Shown here in pieces: positions 10,186 through 21,060 of a DNA stretch of 64,000 nt; positions within the stretch are counted from its first letter, which is position 1, and each line of letters starts with the position of its first letter. Both the position numbers and the translations under genes were made by a program. The DNA is taken from the NCBI GenBank assembly GCA_036365145.1, contig JAEOAD010000055.1:2542001-2606000 (forward strand), read 5' to 3'. The notes beneath the pieces were generated by a model, which saw nothing but the letters and a program-made list of their open reading frames with translations, was not told the origin of the DNA and ran no database searches. This DNA is from Orientallactaga sibirica (lineage: Eukaryota; Chordata; Mammalia; Rodentia; Dipodidae).

Positions 10186-10500
10186 TGGCGAGGTGACCCA
10201 GTGGAGAAAGCTCTTGCTGTGCAAGCATGAGTACCTGAGTTTGGTAGCAATGGCACAAGCATCTGTAATCCCAGAGCACCTAGGATGAGATGGGAGGCAG
10301 AGACGGGAGAATCTTCTGGAAGCACAAAAGACCAGCTAGTCTAATGAATGCAGTGGTAAACAACAAGGGAACCAGCCTCAAACAAGGTAGAAGGTGAGGA
10401 CCAACACCCCAAAGTTGTTCTCTGACCTCCACATGTGCACTGTGGCACATAAGTACCTGCATTCACACACATGACACACACACACACATACACACACAGC
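10186..10500 (+). mobile_element. Old composite rodent SINE (B3-like) ending in (CA)n
   Basis: A tRNA-like head (GAGGTGACCCAGTGGAGAAAG) is followed by CATCTGTAATCCCAGAGCAC, then TTGTTCTCTGACCTCCACATG and a CA repeat. This order is typical of B2-superfamily composites such as B3. The exact family is uncertain. Confidence 0.55.
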
Positions 10501-10626
10501 CCAAAAATGTGTGTGACTATTAAGAGGGGGTGTGTGGGCTTCACTGAGGCTGTGTGGATGGTGTCTCCCACAAGGGCTCAGAATAATGCCTGGCACACAG
10601 TAGGTACTTTGTAAAATATTTCTTTT

Positions 10627-10876
10627 AAAAATATTTTTTTAATTTATTTGCAAGCAGAGAGAAATAGAAGAGAGACAGACTGAAATAATGGGCACGTCAG
10701 AGCCTCCGGGCAAGCCAGGGCCCCCAGCCAAGCCAGGGCCTCCAGCCACTGCAAACGAACTCCAGCTTCATGCACCACCTTTTGCATCTGGCTTTCCATG
10801 GGTACTGGGGAATCAAACCAGGGTAGCTAGGCTTTGCAGGCAAGTGCCTTAACTGCTGAGCCATCTCTCCAGCCCC
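10627..10876 (-). mobile_element. DIP-like tRNA SINE with internal duplication
   Basis: Reverse element in which CAAGCCAGGGCC(C/T)CCAGC occurs twice in tandem, lengthening the body. Confidence 0.9.
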
Positions 10877-11109
10877 TTCATTAGTGGTTTCTATTACTCT
10901 CCCAATGATTACAACCTAGCTGGGAAGACAAGGTGTGGACATGAAAAATGAGAAAGTATGGAAGAGGAGGCAGCTCTAATTAGGCAATACTCAATTCCAT
11001 GGTAGAATAGGGTGTGCTAGGCAAGGGGAGACTTCCTGGCAGTGGTGGACAGGAAGTGGAAGGCAATCTTGAGAGAAGACAGAGGTGAGCTCAGCAGGCA
11101 TTCTTGGTT

Positions 11110-11400
11110 GCCACCTGTTATGGCTTAAGTGTGAAATGTCCCCCACAGGCTCATGGGTTTAAACAGTTGGTGACGCTGTTTAGGAAGTTTAGCTGGGGAA
11201 AGTAGGTCACTGTAGGCTATATGTTGAGGTTTGTGGCCCAGCTCCAGTCCACCTGGATTTCTCTGCTTCCTGACTATTAACATGATGTCACCACTCGCCT
11301 CACCATCCCTGTCGTGGCCAGGAGTCACTCCTGCTACCACACTTTCCCCACCATGATGAACTATGTATCCCCTCTAACTGCTTCTTGTGAGAAATGTGGT
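11110..11400 (+). mobile_element. Old nonautonomous DNA transposon remnant (URR1-like)
   Basis: Segments such as GAAATGTCCCCCACAGGCTC and CTCTGCTTCCTGAC followed by a GCTACCACACTTTCCCCACC-type stretch resemble the rodent URR1 (hAT) repeat as I remember it. The ends are not resolved. Confidence 0.4.
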
Positions 11401-11708
11401 CACAGTGAGCAGAAAGGTAATTACACAGATTTCTAGGATCAACCTCCTCTTCTTTGGCGCAGTCTCAAAGTATCCAGCACTGGGATGCTCGGCAATCAGC
11501 AATGGGGACAACTTCTCCTTTGCTAAGGTGGCATTGAAGAGCACATATGTGACTCATTTGGATGAGTGAGATCCACGGATGACCTGCTAGGAAATCTGTC
11601 CTCCCGGATGAGGCTGAGGCTGGGAGAGAAGACCCTTTGGGCCACCATACCCTTTCTTCCTTCACTTGATGCCATGTAAGCCACCTTGTTGATTACAAGG
11701 ATTGGCGA

Positions 11709-11858
11709 GCCGGGTGTGGTGGGCCACACCTTTAATCCCAGCATTTGGGAGGCAGAGGTAAGAGGATTGCCTTGAGTTCAAGGCCACCCTGAGACTACAT
11801 GGTGAATTCCAGGTCAGCCTGGCTAGAGTGAGACCCCACCTCAAGAAAAAGAAAAAGA
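11709..11858 (+). mobile_element. B1 SINE
   Basis: Full B1 with an (AAAAAG)-type tail. Flanks AAGGATTGG and AAGGATTCC suggest a short target duplication. Confidence 0.92.
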
Positions 11859-12127
11859 AGAAGGATTCCCCCCAAAAGCTCAGAAGGGGGAGAGCTTAAA
11901 TCATGTGCTACTGTTGAATCCCTGGGTCAGGCCTTGGGACCACCTTCCTCTGGCCTCCTTGATAGGGGAACAGCAGATACAAGCCTCTCTAGGGCAGGCT
12001 GTCTTTTCTCTGCATTCTCACTGATTCACTGAACAAGTACGCCTGTTCCTTCTGGGGTTATTTTCTTTCTTCCTTCCTTTCTTTTTTTTTCCTGAGGATG
12101 ATAGAGAGAGAAGAGTGGGACAGGGAA

Positions 12128-12230
12128 GGGCCCTGGGCTTGGAGGCAGAAGTCCTTGGTCTAACCCCAGCTTAGCCACTGAGCTGCATTGCGATCCTGAA
12201 CAAGTCCCTGCCCCCATTGGGCCTCTAATA
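12128..12230 (+). mobile_element. MIR SINE fragment
   Basis: Matches the tRNA-derived 5' half of MIR (CTTGGAGGCAGAAG, CCCAGCTTAGCCACTGAGCT, CCTGAACAAGTCCCTG). Confidence 0.6.
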
Positions 12231-12425
12231 ATTATAGCTAATATTTATCGACTGCTTGCTGTGTGCCAAGCACTCTGCTGAGAGCTTCCCTTGCATTATC
12301 CCATTTATCCTCACATCAACCCTATTATGTCGGTGTTACCATTCTCTTTACTTTATGGGTGAAGACGTGGAGGTTCAGAGACACGAGGTTGCACAGCAAG
12401 CTACATCCTTGGATTCCAAATTCAG
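12231..12425 (-). mobile_element. MIR SINE
   Basis: Shows the reverse-MIR landmarks AATATTTATCGACTGCTTGC, GTGTGCCAAGCACT, CCTCACATCAACCCTAT and CAGAGACACGAGGTTGC in the expected order. Confidence 0.7.
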
Positions 12426-13594
12426 GCTGTCTCCCCTTCAAAGTTCAGGCTCCCAGCCATACATGCTATGCGGCCTAGCAGCAAAAAGGAAGCCTCCAGA
12501 CAAGGTGACCTCTAAGGGCCTCTCCAGTACAAATATTCCTTGATTTGCTGTCCCATTTCTAGCTAGATGATCAACAAGCCAGCTTAGCCTAGACAGGAAA
12601 GAAATCAGGGCTGTCTTTAACCAGCTGAAGAGCTGTCATGTGAGTGGGAGATTAGACCTGCTCGCTGTAGCTCGGAGAACTTGAAATGGACCAATGTGGA
12701 GACACTACAGGGAGATAGAGTGCAACTTACATAATGGAGAACTTTCTAGTTGCCATTTGGTGGGGGGCGGGAGGGGGAGAGCTGTGCCCAGAGGTAATGA
12801 CTCCTCTGTCGTGGAGGTTATACAAGCTTATGTTTGATAAATCTTTGTCAGAAGTCTGGCATTGAGTAGGGACAAAACTGAGTGACTTACGACTTAGGGT
12901 AGGAATTCAATGGGATAATGTGAGGACATTCCAAGCACTGTAGTGGGTAAAATAAAAGGAGGGGGGTCAATAAATTGTTAGGCGTTTCTCCCTTTTGACA
13001 TTGAAATTCTTGGACTTTAAGATTCTCTAGTATGGATTTTTTTCTCTCTGTGTATGGCTCCAACATTCTGCAGATCTGTAATTGCAAAACACTGATTCTG
13101 CCTTCCTAACATATGATGGTTTTAATACCCGTACTTGCCATGATTGTGTGGCTCAAAAAGCTGAGAAGCCCATGACTTTGTGATTTAATGGTCTCCAGCT
13201 TTAACAATTTAAGATTCGATAAAGTGCCTCTCATCAGCTCCAGGCACAAGAGGGAACTGCTCCAAATGGCCTGCTTCAGAGGCCCGGGTACACACTGGGT
13301 TGTTCCATCCTGCCACGCTACCACCCACCATCGCCCCACCACCCCAGCCTCAGCCCTCCTTCCCAACCAACCAAGGGTCTTCTGGATGCTTGCTCCATCC
13401 CACCTCTGCTATCTTTCACCCTACCAAGTGTGTACCTTCACTCCCTTTGCGTGTGATGGTTCATCAAACAAGAACCTTCACTCTAATCATGCTTGCAGTT
13501 TTCCCAAAGGGAAAAGACTAGAATGACAAGATCGGTCCTCGTTCTCAAGAGACCTAAGATTTAAGGTTCCTAGCTCTTGCTTTTGCTTTTCTTT
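12426..13594. other. Unique intergenic DNA
   Basis: No gene recognised. A 112-codon + strand frame at 13188-13526 is proline- and histidine-rich by composition only. Confidence 0.5.
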
Positions 13595-13640
13595 TGCCTT
13601 CCTTCCTTCCTTCTTTTCTTTTCTTTCTTTCTTTCTTTTC
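13595..13640. repeat. (TTCC)/(TTTC) simple repeat
   Basis: Pyrimidine tetranucleotide repeat just upstream of a reverse B1. It probably grew from that element's tail. Confidence 0.8.
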
Positions 13641-13654
13641 ATTTATTTATTTAT

Positions 13655-13757
13655 TGTGTTTTGAGGCATAGTTTCTCTAGGCTGGCCTCAAACTCACAAT
13701 CATCCTGCCTCTGACTCCTGAATGCTGGGATTAAAAGCATGCGCAGCCTTACCCATC
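13655..13757 (-). mobile_element. Partial B1 SINE
   Basis: Reverse B1 core (GGCTGGCCTCAAACTCAC, GAATGCTGGGATTAAAAGC) with parts missing. Confidence 0.75.
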
Positions 13758-13763
13758 TTCCCA

Positions 13764-13769
<6 letters not shown>

Positions 13770-13794
<25 letters not shown>
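13770..13794. repeat. (GT)n microsatellite
   Basis: About 12 perfect GT dinucleotides between a B1 and a DIP-like element. Confidence 0.95.
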
Positions 13795-13799
13795 GTTTT

Positions 13800-13997
13800 T
13801 CTTTTTTTCTTTTTGTTTTGGAAAGGAAAGAGAGAGAGAGAAAATGGCTGCTCCAGGACCTCCTGCTGCAGCAAACAAACTCCAGATGCATGCACCACTT
13901 TGTGCATCTGACTTCACATGGGTACTGGGGAATCAAACCCAGTCCGTAAAGCTTTACAAGCAAGCACCTTTAACTGCTGAATCATCTGTCCAGCCTT
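13800..13997 (-). mobile_element. DIP-like tRNA SINE
   Basis: Reverse element with the GA tract, GCAAACAAACTCCAGATGCA and the head ending ATCATCTGTCCAGCCT. Confidence 0.9.
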
Positions 13998-14022
13998 CAC
14001 TTTTGTTTAAAGACTCAAATCA

Positions 14023-14176
14023 GCCCAGCGTGGTGGCGCACACCTTTAATCCCAGCACTCGGGAGGCAGAGGTAGGAGGATCGCCATGAGTTCAAGGCCA
14101 CCCTAAGACTACAGAGTGAATTCCAGGTCAGCCTGGGCTGGAATGAGATCCTACCTCAAAAAAACAAACAAAAAAA
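14023..14176 (+). mobile_element. B1 SINE
   Basis: Full B1 close to the young consensus, with a tail of AAACAAACAAAA. Confidence 0.92.
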
Positions 14177-14187
14177 GACGCAATTCA

Positions 14188-14320
14188 GAGCAGACGTGGT
14201 GGTGCATGCATTTAATCCCAGCACTCAGGAGGGCAAAGTAGGAGGATTGCTGTGAGTTCAAGGCCACCCTGATACTACAGAGTGAATTCCAGGTCAGCCT
14301 GGGCTAGATTCAAACTTACC
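14188..14320 (+). mobile_element. B1 SINE, 3' end shortened
   Basis: Second same-strand B1 12 bases downstream of the first. It ends after CAAACTTACC without an A tail. Confidence 0.88.
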
Positions 14321-14837
14321 TCTGCCAGGAAGCCTTCCATGATTGTCATTAACTATCTGATACCAATAACCTCACTCATAAAGCTTTGAGCTCTTTGACT
14401 GATTATTGTGCGCACAGGTAATTTATCTATCCTGTCTCCCTGTCTATACATAAGATGTCTCCCTGAATCTTCAGCTAAATTGGCAGCATGTCTTCCAACC
14501 AGACTGGAGGCTCCATGTAGGCATGGGCTGTGCCTTCCTTTATACCATGCTTCAACTCCAGTCGGAAGCTGAGTGACATTCTTCCCCCAGATCAATAAAT
14601 TCCCAGAGGCAACATTATGTCTCTGTCATTGAAATGACGATTGCAGAAAAGCAGAAGGCACATGTTCCTCTGAGATAAGGAAGTCTCCAAGGTCAAAGAC
14701 TGTGCCCTCACCCTCACACTGCTTCTTGACAGCAAGGAAGCTAGGGCTTGTCCTTCTCTCCATTCCTTCTGCCCACCCAGGACTCTGGCCACAGAGGGAA
14801 TGGTTTCCTTAAAGCAGACAGAATTTTTTTTAAAAAG

Positions 14838-15069
14838 GGGGCTGGAGGGCTTAGCAGTTAAGACGTCTGCCTGAAAAACCAAAGGATACAGGTTCAATTC
14901 CCCAGGACCCACGTTAGCCAGATGCACAAGGGGGCTCATGTGTCTGGAGTTTGTTTGCAGTGGCTGGAGGCCCTGGCACACCCATTCTCTCTCTCTCTCT
15001 CCCTCACTCTCTCTCTTCTCTCTCTCTCTCTCTCCCTCTTTCTCTGTCAAATAAATAAATAAATAAATG
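14838..15069 (+). mobile_element. DIP-like tRNA SINE
   Basis: Head GGGGCTGGAGGGCTTAGCAG lacks a few bases of the usual AGATGG. B-box-like GGTTCAATTCC, long CT tract and (AAAT)n tail are present. Confidence 0.92.
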
Positions 15070-15889
15070 CTAAAAAAATTAAAGGAAGATTCAGAAATCA
15101 GAGCTGGAACTCAAGTCTCTCCTAACAATTTGCACCCTCCCTAGGTGTCTCCTGCACTCTCTCCTAGAAGCTGGAATGGTCCTCTCCCATCTCCTCCCAG
15201 GAACTCCTTGCAAGTGAAGATGTCAGCACCTTGGACAACGCCCAACCCATTACAGGACCCGGAGCCAGCGGAAACGAAGCTCTCCAACTCCCTCTGCCTC
15301 TGGGTGATGGATTTCCTCATTTCTCAATTTGATTAAAGCCCAGTAGATAACCAGAGCGCCTTGTTCCTTTCTATTCTCTCTTCCTGATGAACATAATTAA
15401 CTCTGTTAGGCTGAGGATACTTGCTCTTAAATACTGCCTGCCCAGCCCCCGCCCAAGCATGAATCAGTAGGACACAGCCAGAACACTTGGAAGACTCAGG
15501 TTTCGTCCTGGGCAGTGGAGGTGGAAAAGGAAACTCTCTCCTAGAGATACAAAGAGGCTTTTGCAGACACTGGACGTGGTAGCTGGGTAAAAGAAATCCC
15601 TTACATTGGAGGTCAGGAAATTTTGAGTTTTAGCCCTTTCTTTCTGAGTTTCTGAGCTTGTTTTTCCATTTGCAAGGTGAAAATGTTGAACTGGACAATC
15701 TAGAATGCTCTGTTCAGTGTTGTGATTCCATGGGACAAAACTGTAAAAACAGAGGGAAAGGAACTGAGGGAGTGATTCCATGGGAAAGAGAGAGATATTG
15801 AGGATGTATTTTATTCAAATTTGAATTCTTCAGAATATTATGTTAGCATGAGGAACGGAGTTTGAGCCCTCAAAATGCATTTTAAAAGA
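15070..15889. other. Unique intergenic DNA with possible MIR traces
   Basis: No gene recognised. Around 15600-15700 a stretch like TTTTTCCATTTGCAAGGTGA hints at an old MIR, too diverged to call firmly. Confidence 0.4.
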
Positions 15890-16081
15890 TGGGCATACCT
15901 ATAAACCCAGTGCTGAGGGGGCTGGAGATAAGAGGGTCACTGGAGCACCCTGGTCAGCCAGCCCAACAGAAAAGGATCTTTAAACTCACTGAGAGACTAT
16001 GTCTCGGGGTGACAGAGGAGGGTAGCTGATGTCTTCTTCTGGCCTCCACATGCATGGGCACATGCATCTGCGTGCGTGTGT

Positions 16082-16116
<35 letters not shown>

Positions 16117-16122
16117 CACACT
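15890..16122 (+). mobile_element. Old composite SINE (B3-like) with (CA)n end
   Basis: Same layout as 10186-10500: a TAAACCCAGTGCTGAG core, CTTCTGGCCTCCACATGCAT, then a CA repeat at 16082-16122. Confidence 0.5.
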
Positions 16123-16346
16123 CAGAGAGAAAGAGAGACAGAAACTCACACAACAAGCTTATGGCAAAGCTACTTGATTTCATGGCCTCCAGCTTCTACA
16201 CTACTGGATTGTCCCTGCACAGAACTCACCCTTTATCTGTATCACAGACTGCTTTGCCTAGGGATAGAAGCTGGGGTACTTGAAAACAGGGAAGATTATA
16301 TTAATTAGATGAACAAGAGAAAATAACATTTAAGATATGTAGAAAG

Positions 16347-16545
16347 GGGGCTGGAGATATGGCGCAGTCGTTAAGGCATTTGTCTGCAAAGTCTAATAAC
16401 CCAGGTTCGATTCCCCAGTACCCACGTAAAGCCAGATGCACAAGGTGGTGCATGCTTCTGGAGTTCATTTGCAGTGGCTAGAGGTCCTAGCACACCCTTT
16501 CTCTCTATCTTCTCTCTCTCTCTCTCTCTAATAAATAATAAAACA
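16347..16545 (+). mobile_element. DIP-like tRNA SINE
   Basis: Short form with GGTTCGATTCC, a short CT tract and an AATAAATAAT tail. Confidence 0.92.
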
Positions 16546-16549
16546 TTAC

Positions 16550-17010
16550 AATAGGTAGGAAAGTTGCCAAAGGAAGAGTAGGACTCCTTACAACGTGCCC
16601 TCCAGAAACAAAATGGCCTGGATATCCATGACCTTACAGTGCCTGACACTACCTACACGAGACCATCATAATAGGAGGAAAAGATCATGACATCAAAATA
16701 AAAAAGAGCTGGGCATGGTGGAGTACGCCTTTAATCCCAGCACTAGGGAGGCAGAGGTAGGAGGATTACCATGAGTTCGAGGCCACCCTAAGACTACAGT
16801 TAACTCCAGGTCAGCCTGGGCCAGAGTGAGACCCTACCTTGAAAAACACCAAAAGACCCCAAAAATGAAAATATAAAAAATAAAAATAAAAGAGAGACTG
16901 ATTGAGAGGGGGAGGGGATATGATGGGGAGTGGAGTTTCAAAGGGGGGGAGGGAGGGAAGTACCATGGGATATTGTCTACAATTAAGGAAGTTCTCAATA
17001 AAAAAAGTAA
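16550..17010 (+). mobile_element. LINE-1 3'UTR fragment interrupted by a B1
   Basis: The left part (GAGACCATCATAATAGGAGG) matches the L1 segment at 25440-25525. The right part ends in TTAAGGAAGTTCTCAATAAA, the same terminal form as at 39030-39055. A B1 sits at 16706-16885. Confidence 0.6.
16706..16885 (+). mobile_element. B1 SINE nested in L1
   Basis: Full B1 with an A-rich tail. It occupies the same part of the L1 3'UTR as the B1 at 25526-25712. Confidence 0.92.
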
Positions 17011-17184
17011 CTAATAAAAAATATGTAGGAAAGTTGACATCTCTGAAGATAACAGAGTATAGCACAAATCATGAAGATTAGGGGTAAGCAACCATCTGAT
17101 AGAAACATTCAACTTCAGCCCCATACAAACCAAGAAGATTTGGGGATTTGGCAACTGTAAACTCTTCTTGTAAAGAAAGAGTGA

Positions 17185-17366
17185 GGCTGGAGAGATTTCT
17201 CAGTGGTTAAAGGTGCTTGCTTGTCAAGCCTGACAGCCTGGGTTCATTTCCCTAGTACTCATGTAAAGCAAGATGTACAAAGTGGCACACGCATCCTGAA
17301 TTCATTCGCAGCATCTCATATTCTCTCTCTCTTTCTCTCTCCTTGAAAATAAATATATAAATATAT
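17185..17366 (+). mobile_element. DIP-like tRNA SINE
   Basis: Head GAGGCTGGAGAGATTTCTCAG, diverged body, short CT tract and AAATATATAAAT tail. Confidence 0.9.
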
Positions 17367-17375
17367 TAATTTTAT

Positions 17376-17541
17376 TTATTTAGTTAGTTAGTTAGTTAGT
17401 TTTTCGAGGTAGGGTTTCACTCTAGCTCAGACTGACCTGGAATTCACTATGTAGTCTCAGGATGGCCTCAAACTCACAGAGATCCTCTGACCTCTGCCTC
17501 CCGAGTGCTGGGATTAAAGGTATGTGCCACCACACCCAGCT
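17376..17541 (-). mobile_element. B1 SINE with (TTAG)n head
   Basis: Reverse B1 whose tail side is a short TTAG tetranucleotide repeat, followed by TTTTTCGAGGTAGGGTTTCA. Confidence 0.92.
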
Positions 17542-17544
17542 TAA

Positions 17545-17768
17545 TTTTATTTATTTAAGAGAGGGAAAGAGAGACAGAGATAAAGAAGCACATAGAGAGA
17601 AGAAAGGAGAAAGTATGGACATGCCAGGGCCTCTTGCCACTGTAAATGAACTCTGGACACACGTGCCACTTTGTGCATCTAGCTTTACATGGGTATGGGG
17701 GAATCGAACCCAGGCTATGAGGCTTTGCATACAAGTGCCTTTAACAGATGAGCCATCTCTCCAGCCCC
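17545..17768 (-). mobile_element. DIP-like tRNA SINE (left arm of inverted pair)
   Basis: Reverse element with an extended GA tract. Its head faces the next copy across a 17-bp spacer. Confidence 0.92.
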
Positions 17769-17785
17769 AAATGAAAATATTTTTA

Positions 17786-17970
17786 GGGCTGGAGAGATGG
17801 CTTTGCAGTTAAGGAATTTGACTGTGAAGCGTAAGGACCCAGGTTCGATTCCCCAGTACCCACATAAGCCAGATACAGAAGGTGATGCATGCACCTGGAG
17901 TTCGTCTGAGGTGGCTAGAGGCCCTGGCACACCCATTATCTCCCTCTTTCTAAATAAATAAATAAAATAT
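17786..17970 (+). mobile_element. DIP-like tRNA SINE (right arm of inverted pair)
   Basis: Forward element with GGTTCGATTCC and AAATAAATAAATAAA tail, head-to-head with 17545-17768. Confidence 0.93.
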
Positions 17971-18089
17971 TTTAAAACTATATTTTTTAAAAGAAATAGT
18001 GAATTGTTCTCCTAATCAAGTCCTGAGATGCCCTGTCAGAGAAGGAGAAAATGGAAAAATTAATCAGCAAATACAGTTTAAATGTCTGT

Positions 18090-19285
18090 AGTGTACCCAG
18101 CTTCCTGACAAGGATATAAAGAATAGGTCATGGGGCTCTCTCTTCTTGCAAATAAAAGAAATGTTTTTTTAAAAGACTGGGTCATGACAAGTAGGCCCAT
18201 GAGGTCCCCAAAACAATGCAGGCCATTGCCAAAGCACTTGGTTTTCCACCACAGTTGAAGACACCACAGGCTGTGAGCACAGGATAATGAGAGATCACAC
18301 TGGAACTGTGAAGACAGCCAGCTTTCTACTAGCTGGCCCTCGCAGTGCTGGAAAGTGCTCTGCAAGCTGCTGGGGGATAATGGGCACTAAGAGTGTGAAC
18401 AAGAAAGGGATCCTAAATGCTACAAATCAGTTGTATATACCTGTGCAATACACCTGTACAGTACACAGGCTATGGGGGTAATCTACTGCTCTCTGATTGG
18501 ATGAAGCTCACTTTCACTTAGGGGGAGTGAATTCATCCTTGGCACTGGGAACCAGGTCAGGATCTTATGGATAGGAAGGTCATAGACTCGAGAGAAAAAC
18601 TCCCACTGTTCATTGGCTAAAAAGAGAAGGTGTTGCCATCAAAAGGTCTTTGAAAGGACTATGTTTACCTCCTTTGATCCATGCTACTCTCACTCTTGTT
18701 TGGAAAATCTGCTTTTACAGATGGCTGCGAATACTGGAGAGAACCAACATCCATCAATAAGACAATAAGACAAGAAAAGATGGCAGACTGCCTAGCACGA
18801 GATGAGTCATCTCTACCACATCGACAAGGTCCCAGGAGACACTACAGAGGAAATGGCCATTTAAACACGAGTGCTGCTCTTGCTGTTAGCCTGACAACTT
18901 CCTCCAGGGACATGGTGGCAGACACTGAGGAGACTCAAAACTCATCGAAGCAGAAATTCAGAGGATGCAGAGAGTGCAATGCTCAAGTAGACTTGTGCCC
19001 CCCAAAGCTCAGGGAACAATGCTGAAGATGAAGAGGAAACAGTGTAAGGGCTACAGGGTAGGAAGTTATATTTTGAAGCATTATTGTGTCCCCCCACACA
19101 CACACTGAGACTGGCTGGTGCATTAATGATCCCACAATGAATACCAACAACCCCCACTGTGGAGGGCCTCAACGGAATAGGTATGGGAGAGTGGGGATAT
19201 GAGAATATAATCTAATGGGAATGTGGCCAATATGCAATATGTTCATACTATAAAGTTCATAATAATAAAATAAGTTTTTTTTTAA
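18090..19285 (+). mobile_element. LINE-1 3' region (untranslated)
   Basis: Segments around 18195-18265 (CCCCAAAACAATGCAGGCC, TTGGTTTTCCACCACAG) match the L1 3'UTR piece at 25130-25215. The end has GCAATATGTTCATAC and an A/T-rich tail, as at 3480-3858. The 114-codon frame at 18681-19025 lies in this element and is not a host gene. Confidence 0.55.
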
Positions 19286-19289
19286 CTGA

Positions 19290-19490
19290 GGACAAGGAGA
19301 GATGGTTCAGTGGTTAAGACACTTGCTTGCAAACCTGACAACCTGGGTTTTATTCCCTAGTACCCATGGAAAGCCAGGTGCACAAAGTGGCACATGTATC
19401 TGGAGTCCACTTGCAGCAGCGACTAGAGGCTCTGACACACCTTCTCTCTCTCTCTCTCTCTCAGCTTGCAAATAAATAAATAAAGTTTAA
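19290..19490 (+). mobile_element. DIP-like tRNA SINE
   Basis: Diverged head ACAAGGAGAGATGGTTCAGTGG, CT tract and AAATAAATAAATAAAG tail. Confidence 0.9.
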
Positions 19491-19502
19491 CGAAAGAATG
19501 GA

Positions 19503-19655
19503 GGGCTGGAGAGATGGCTTAGCAGTTAAGCGCTTGTCTGTGAAGCCTAAGGACCCCGGTTCGAGGCTTGATTCCCCAGTACCCACATAAGCTCGATGCA
19601 CATGGTGGCACATGCGTCTGGAGTTGATTTGCAGTGGCTAGAGCCCATGGCGTGC

Positions 19656-19709
<54 letters not shown>

Positions 19710-19738
19710 CCTTTCTCTAATAAATAAATAAAAATTTA
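19503..19738 (+). mobile_element. DIP-like tRNA SINE
   Basis: Second forward copy in tandem. GGTTCGAGGCTTGATTCCCC shows a small insertion in the B-box region that recurs at 41757 and 52489, so it marks a subfamily. Confidence 0.93.
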
Positions 19739-20019
19739 AAAAGGAATGGGACATGAATCATGATCTTTAGGCACTGTTATCCTGGGTATGCCTTTTGTAC
19801 TTGTAATTATGTTCCATGCACCTATGCATCCAACTCCTACAATCCCATCAAAGAGTGAACCAAATGTCTCTCTGCCAAGCAAGTGTCCATCACCTCAGTC
19901 AGGTGCTACTTCCCCTCCTTTTAATCTCCAAAACATCTTTGATTTATCTGCTTTTATCTAAGAATAATGGAGACGGAGACAGACAGACAACGTATTTTAT
20001 TCCACTTTAAATTCCTTAG
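19739..20019. other. Unique intergenic DNA
   Basis: Short SINE-free stretch with no gene recognised. Confidence 0.5.
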
Positions 20020-20400
20020 AACACTCAACAAGTAATGGGATCTCGGTGAGTAGAAAATGAATGGAGGATGGGTGATGAACAGTGATGAACAGAAGACTGG
20101 AAAACAGAAAAGCTGGAGGAATAAATAGGTGGATTGAGTGAGTATGTATTCAGGTGGATTTGTGAGTTAATAGACAGGTAGACAATTGGATAAGCCAAAA
20201 AGTGGATGAAAAAACAAATGGATTGGTAAGTGGGTAGGTAGATAAATAGGTAACTGACATGAATGGTTCTATGGATAGATGAAGAGAAGAGTATGGAGGT
20301 AGATAATATGGCTGACAAGCGGGCAGATTCATGCGTAATTGGATAGTCGTGTGGGTGGGTGAGTACATAGGCAATTGCATTATTGTACAGGAAGACAAAT
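20020..20400. repeat. Degenerate GGAT/GGTA-type tetranucleotide repeat
   Basis: Loose repetition of TGGATGGG, GTGGATTG, GGTAGATAAATAGG and similar words suggests a decayed tetranucleotide array. Confidence 0.6.
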
Positions 20401-21060
20401 GTCAGAGTAGTTAGAGAAAATTGTGGAGGAAAAGTGTGGAGATTCTCCTAACATCAGAATAAATACCAGAGGTCTTTTTCATTGAGACTTTCCGTTGCTC
20501 ATTTCAGAAGAATGACGACCAGGGTGTGCTTAAACCAAGTCAAAAGTGGTAAGTGCCAGAGCCCCCAAAATTTCCAACCTGGATCATTGGAAACAAGACT
20601 GAGTTGCTCGTGCCACCGTCTACATCTAGAGAGAGGACGAAATCGATGGCCTGGGCACACAGGATATAAGGGGGAGTTACCTGTAGAATCTACCAGATGG
20701 AGCGCTTTGAAAGAGCCAGGGGTGTTCATCCTGGAAACAAATGAAATCAGGAGAGATGATCACCATGTCCCAGTGTCTGGCTGGGCTGAACTGGGGTGCT
20801 CTGTGGTCTCAGAGGCAGAGCTGGTTCCTAACGGAAGCTACAAGCTTGACGGCTCTGCCTCGCATGAGAAAGGGTTTCTCCAAAGTGGAGTTCCTGAACA
20901 GGGAAGCACTGTCCCAGGACCATGAGCTTCGCGTTCCCCAGGGCGCTCAAGCAGGTTTGGACATCCTCCATCAAGGAAGCTGTGAAGTGCAAACTTGCTT
21001 GGCATCGAAGGTAAATTAAGGTCTCTCCTCACTCTAAAATTACACCATCTGCTCATCTAT
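20401..21060 (+). other. Unassigned block with exon-like signals
   Basis: Not a recognised gene or repeat. A pyrimidine-rich tract ends in CATTTCAG at 20500-20507. After 41 bases comes GTGGTAAGTG, a strong 5' splice site with GT at 20549. Open frames of 147 codons (20482-20925) and 92 codons (20741-21019) run through it on the + strand. They read across the putative donor, so they are not supported as one coding exon. It may be a noncoding exon, an old retroelement piece or chance. Confidence 0.25.
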
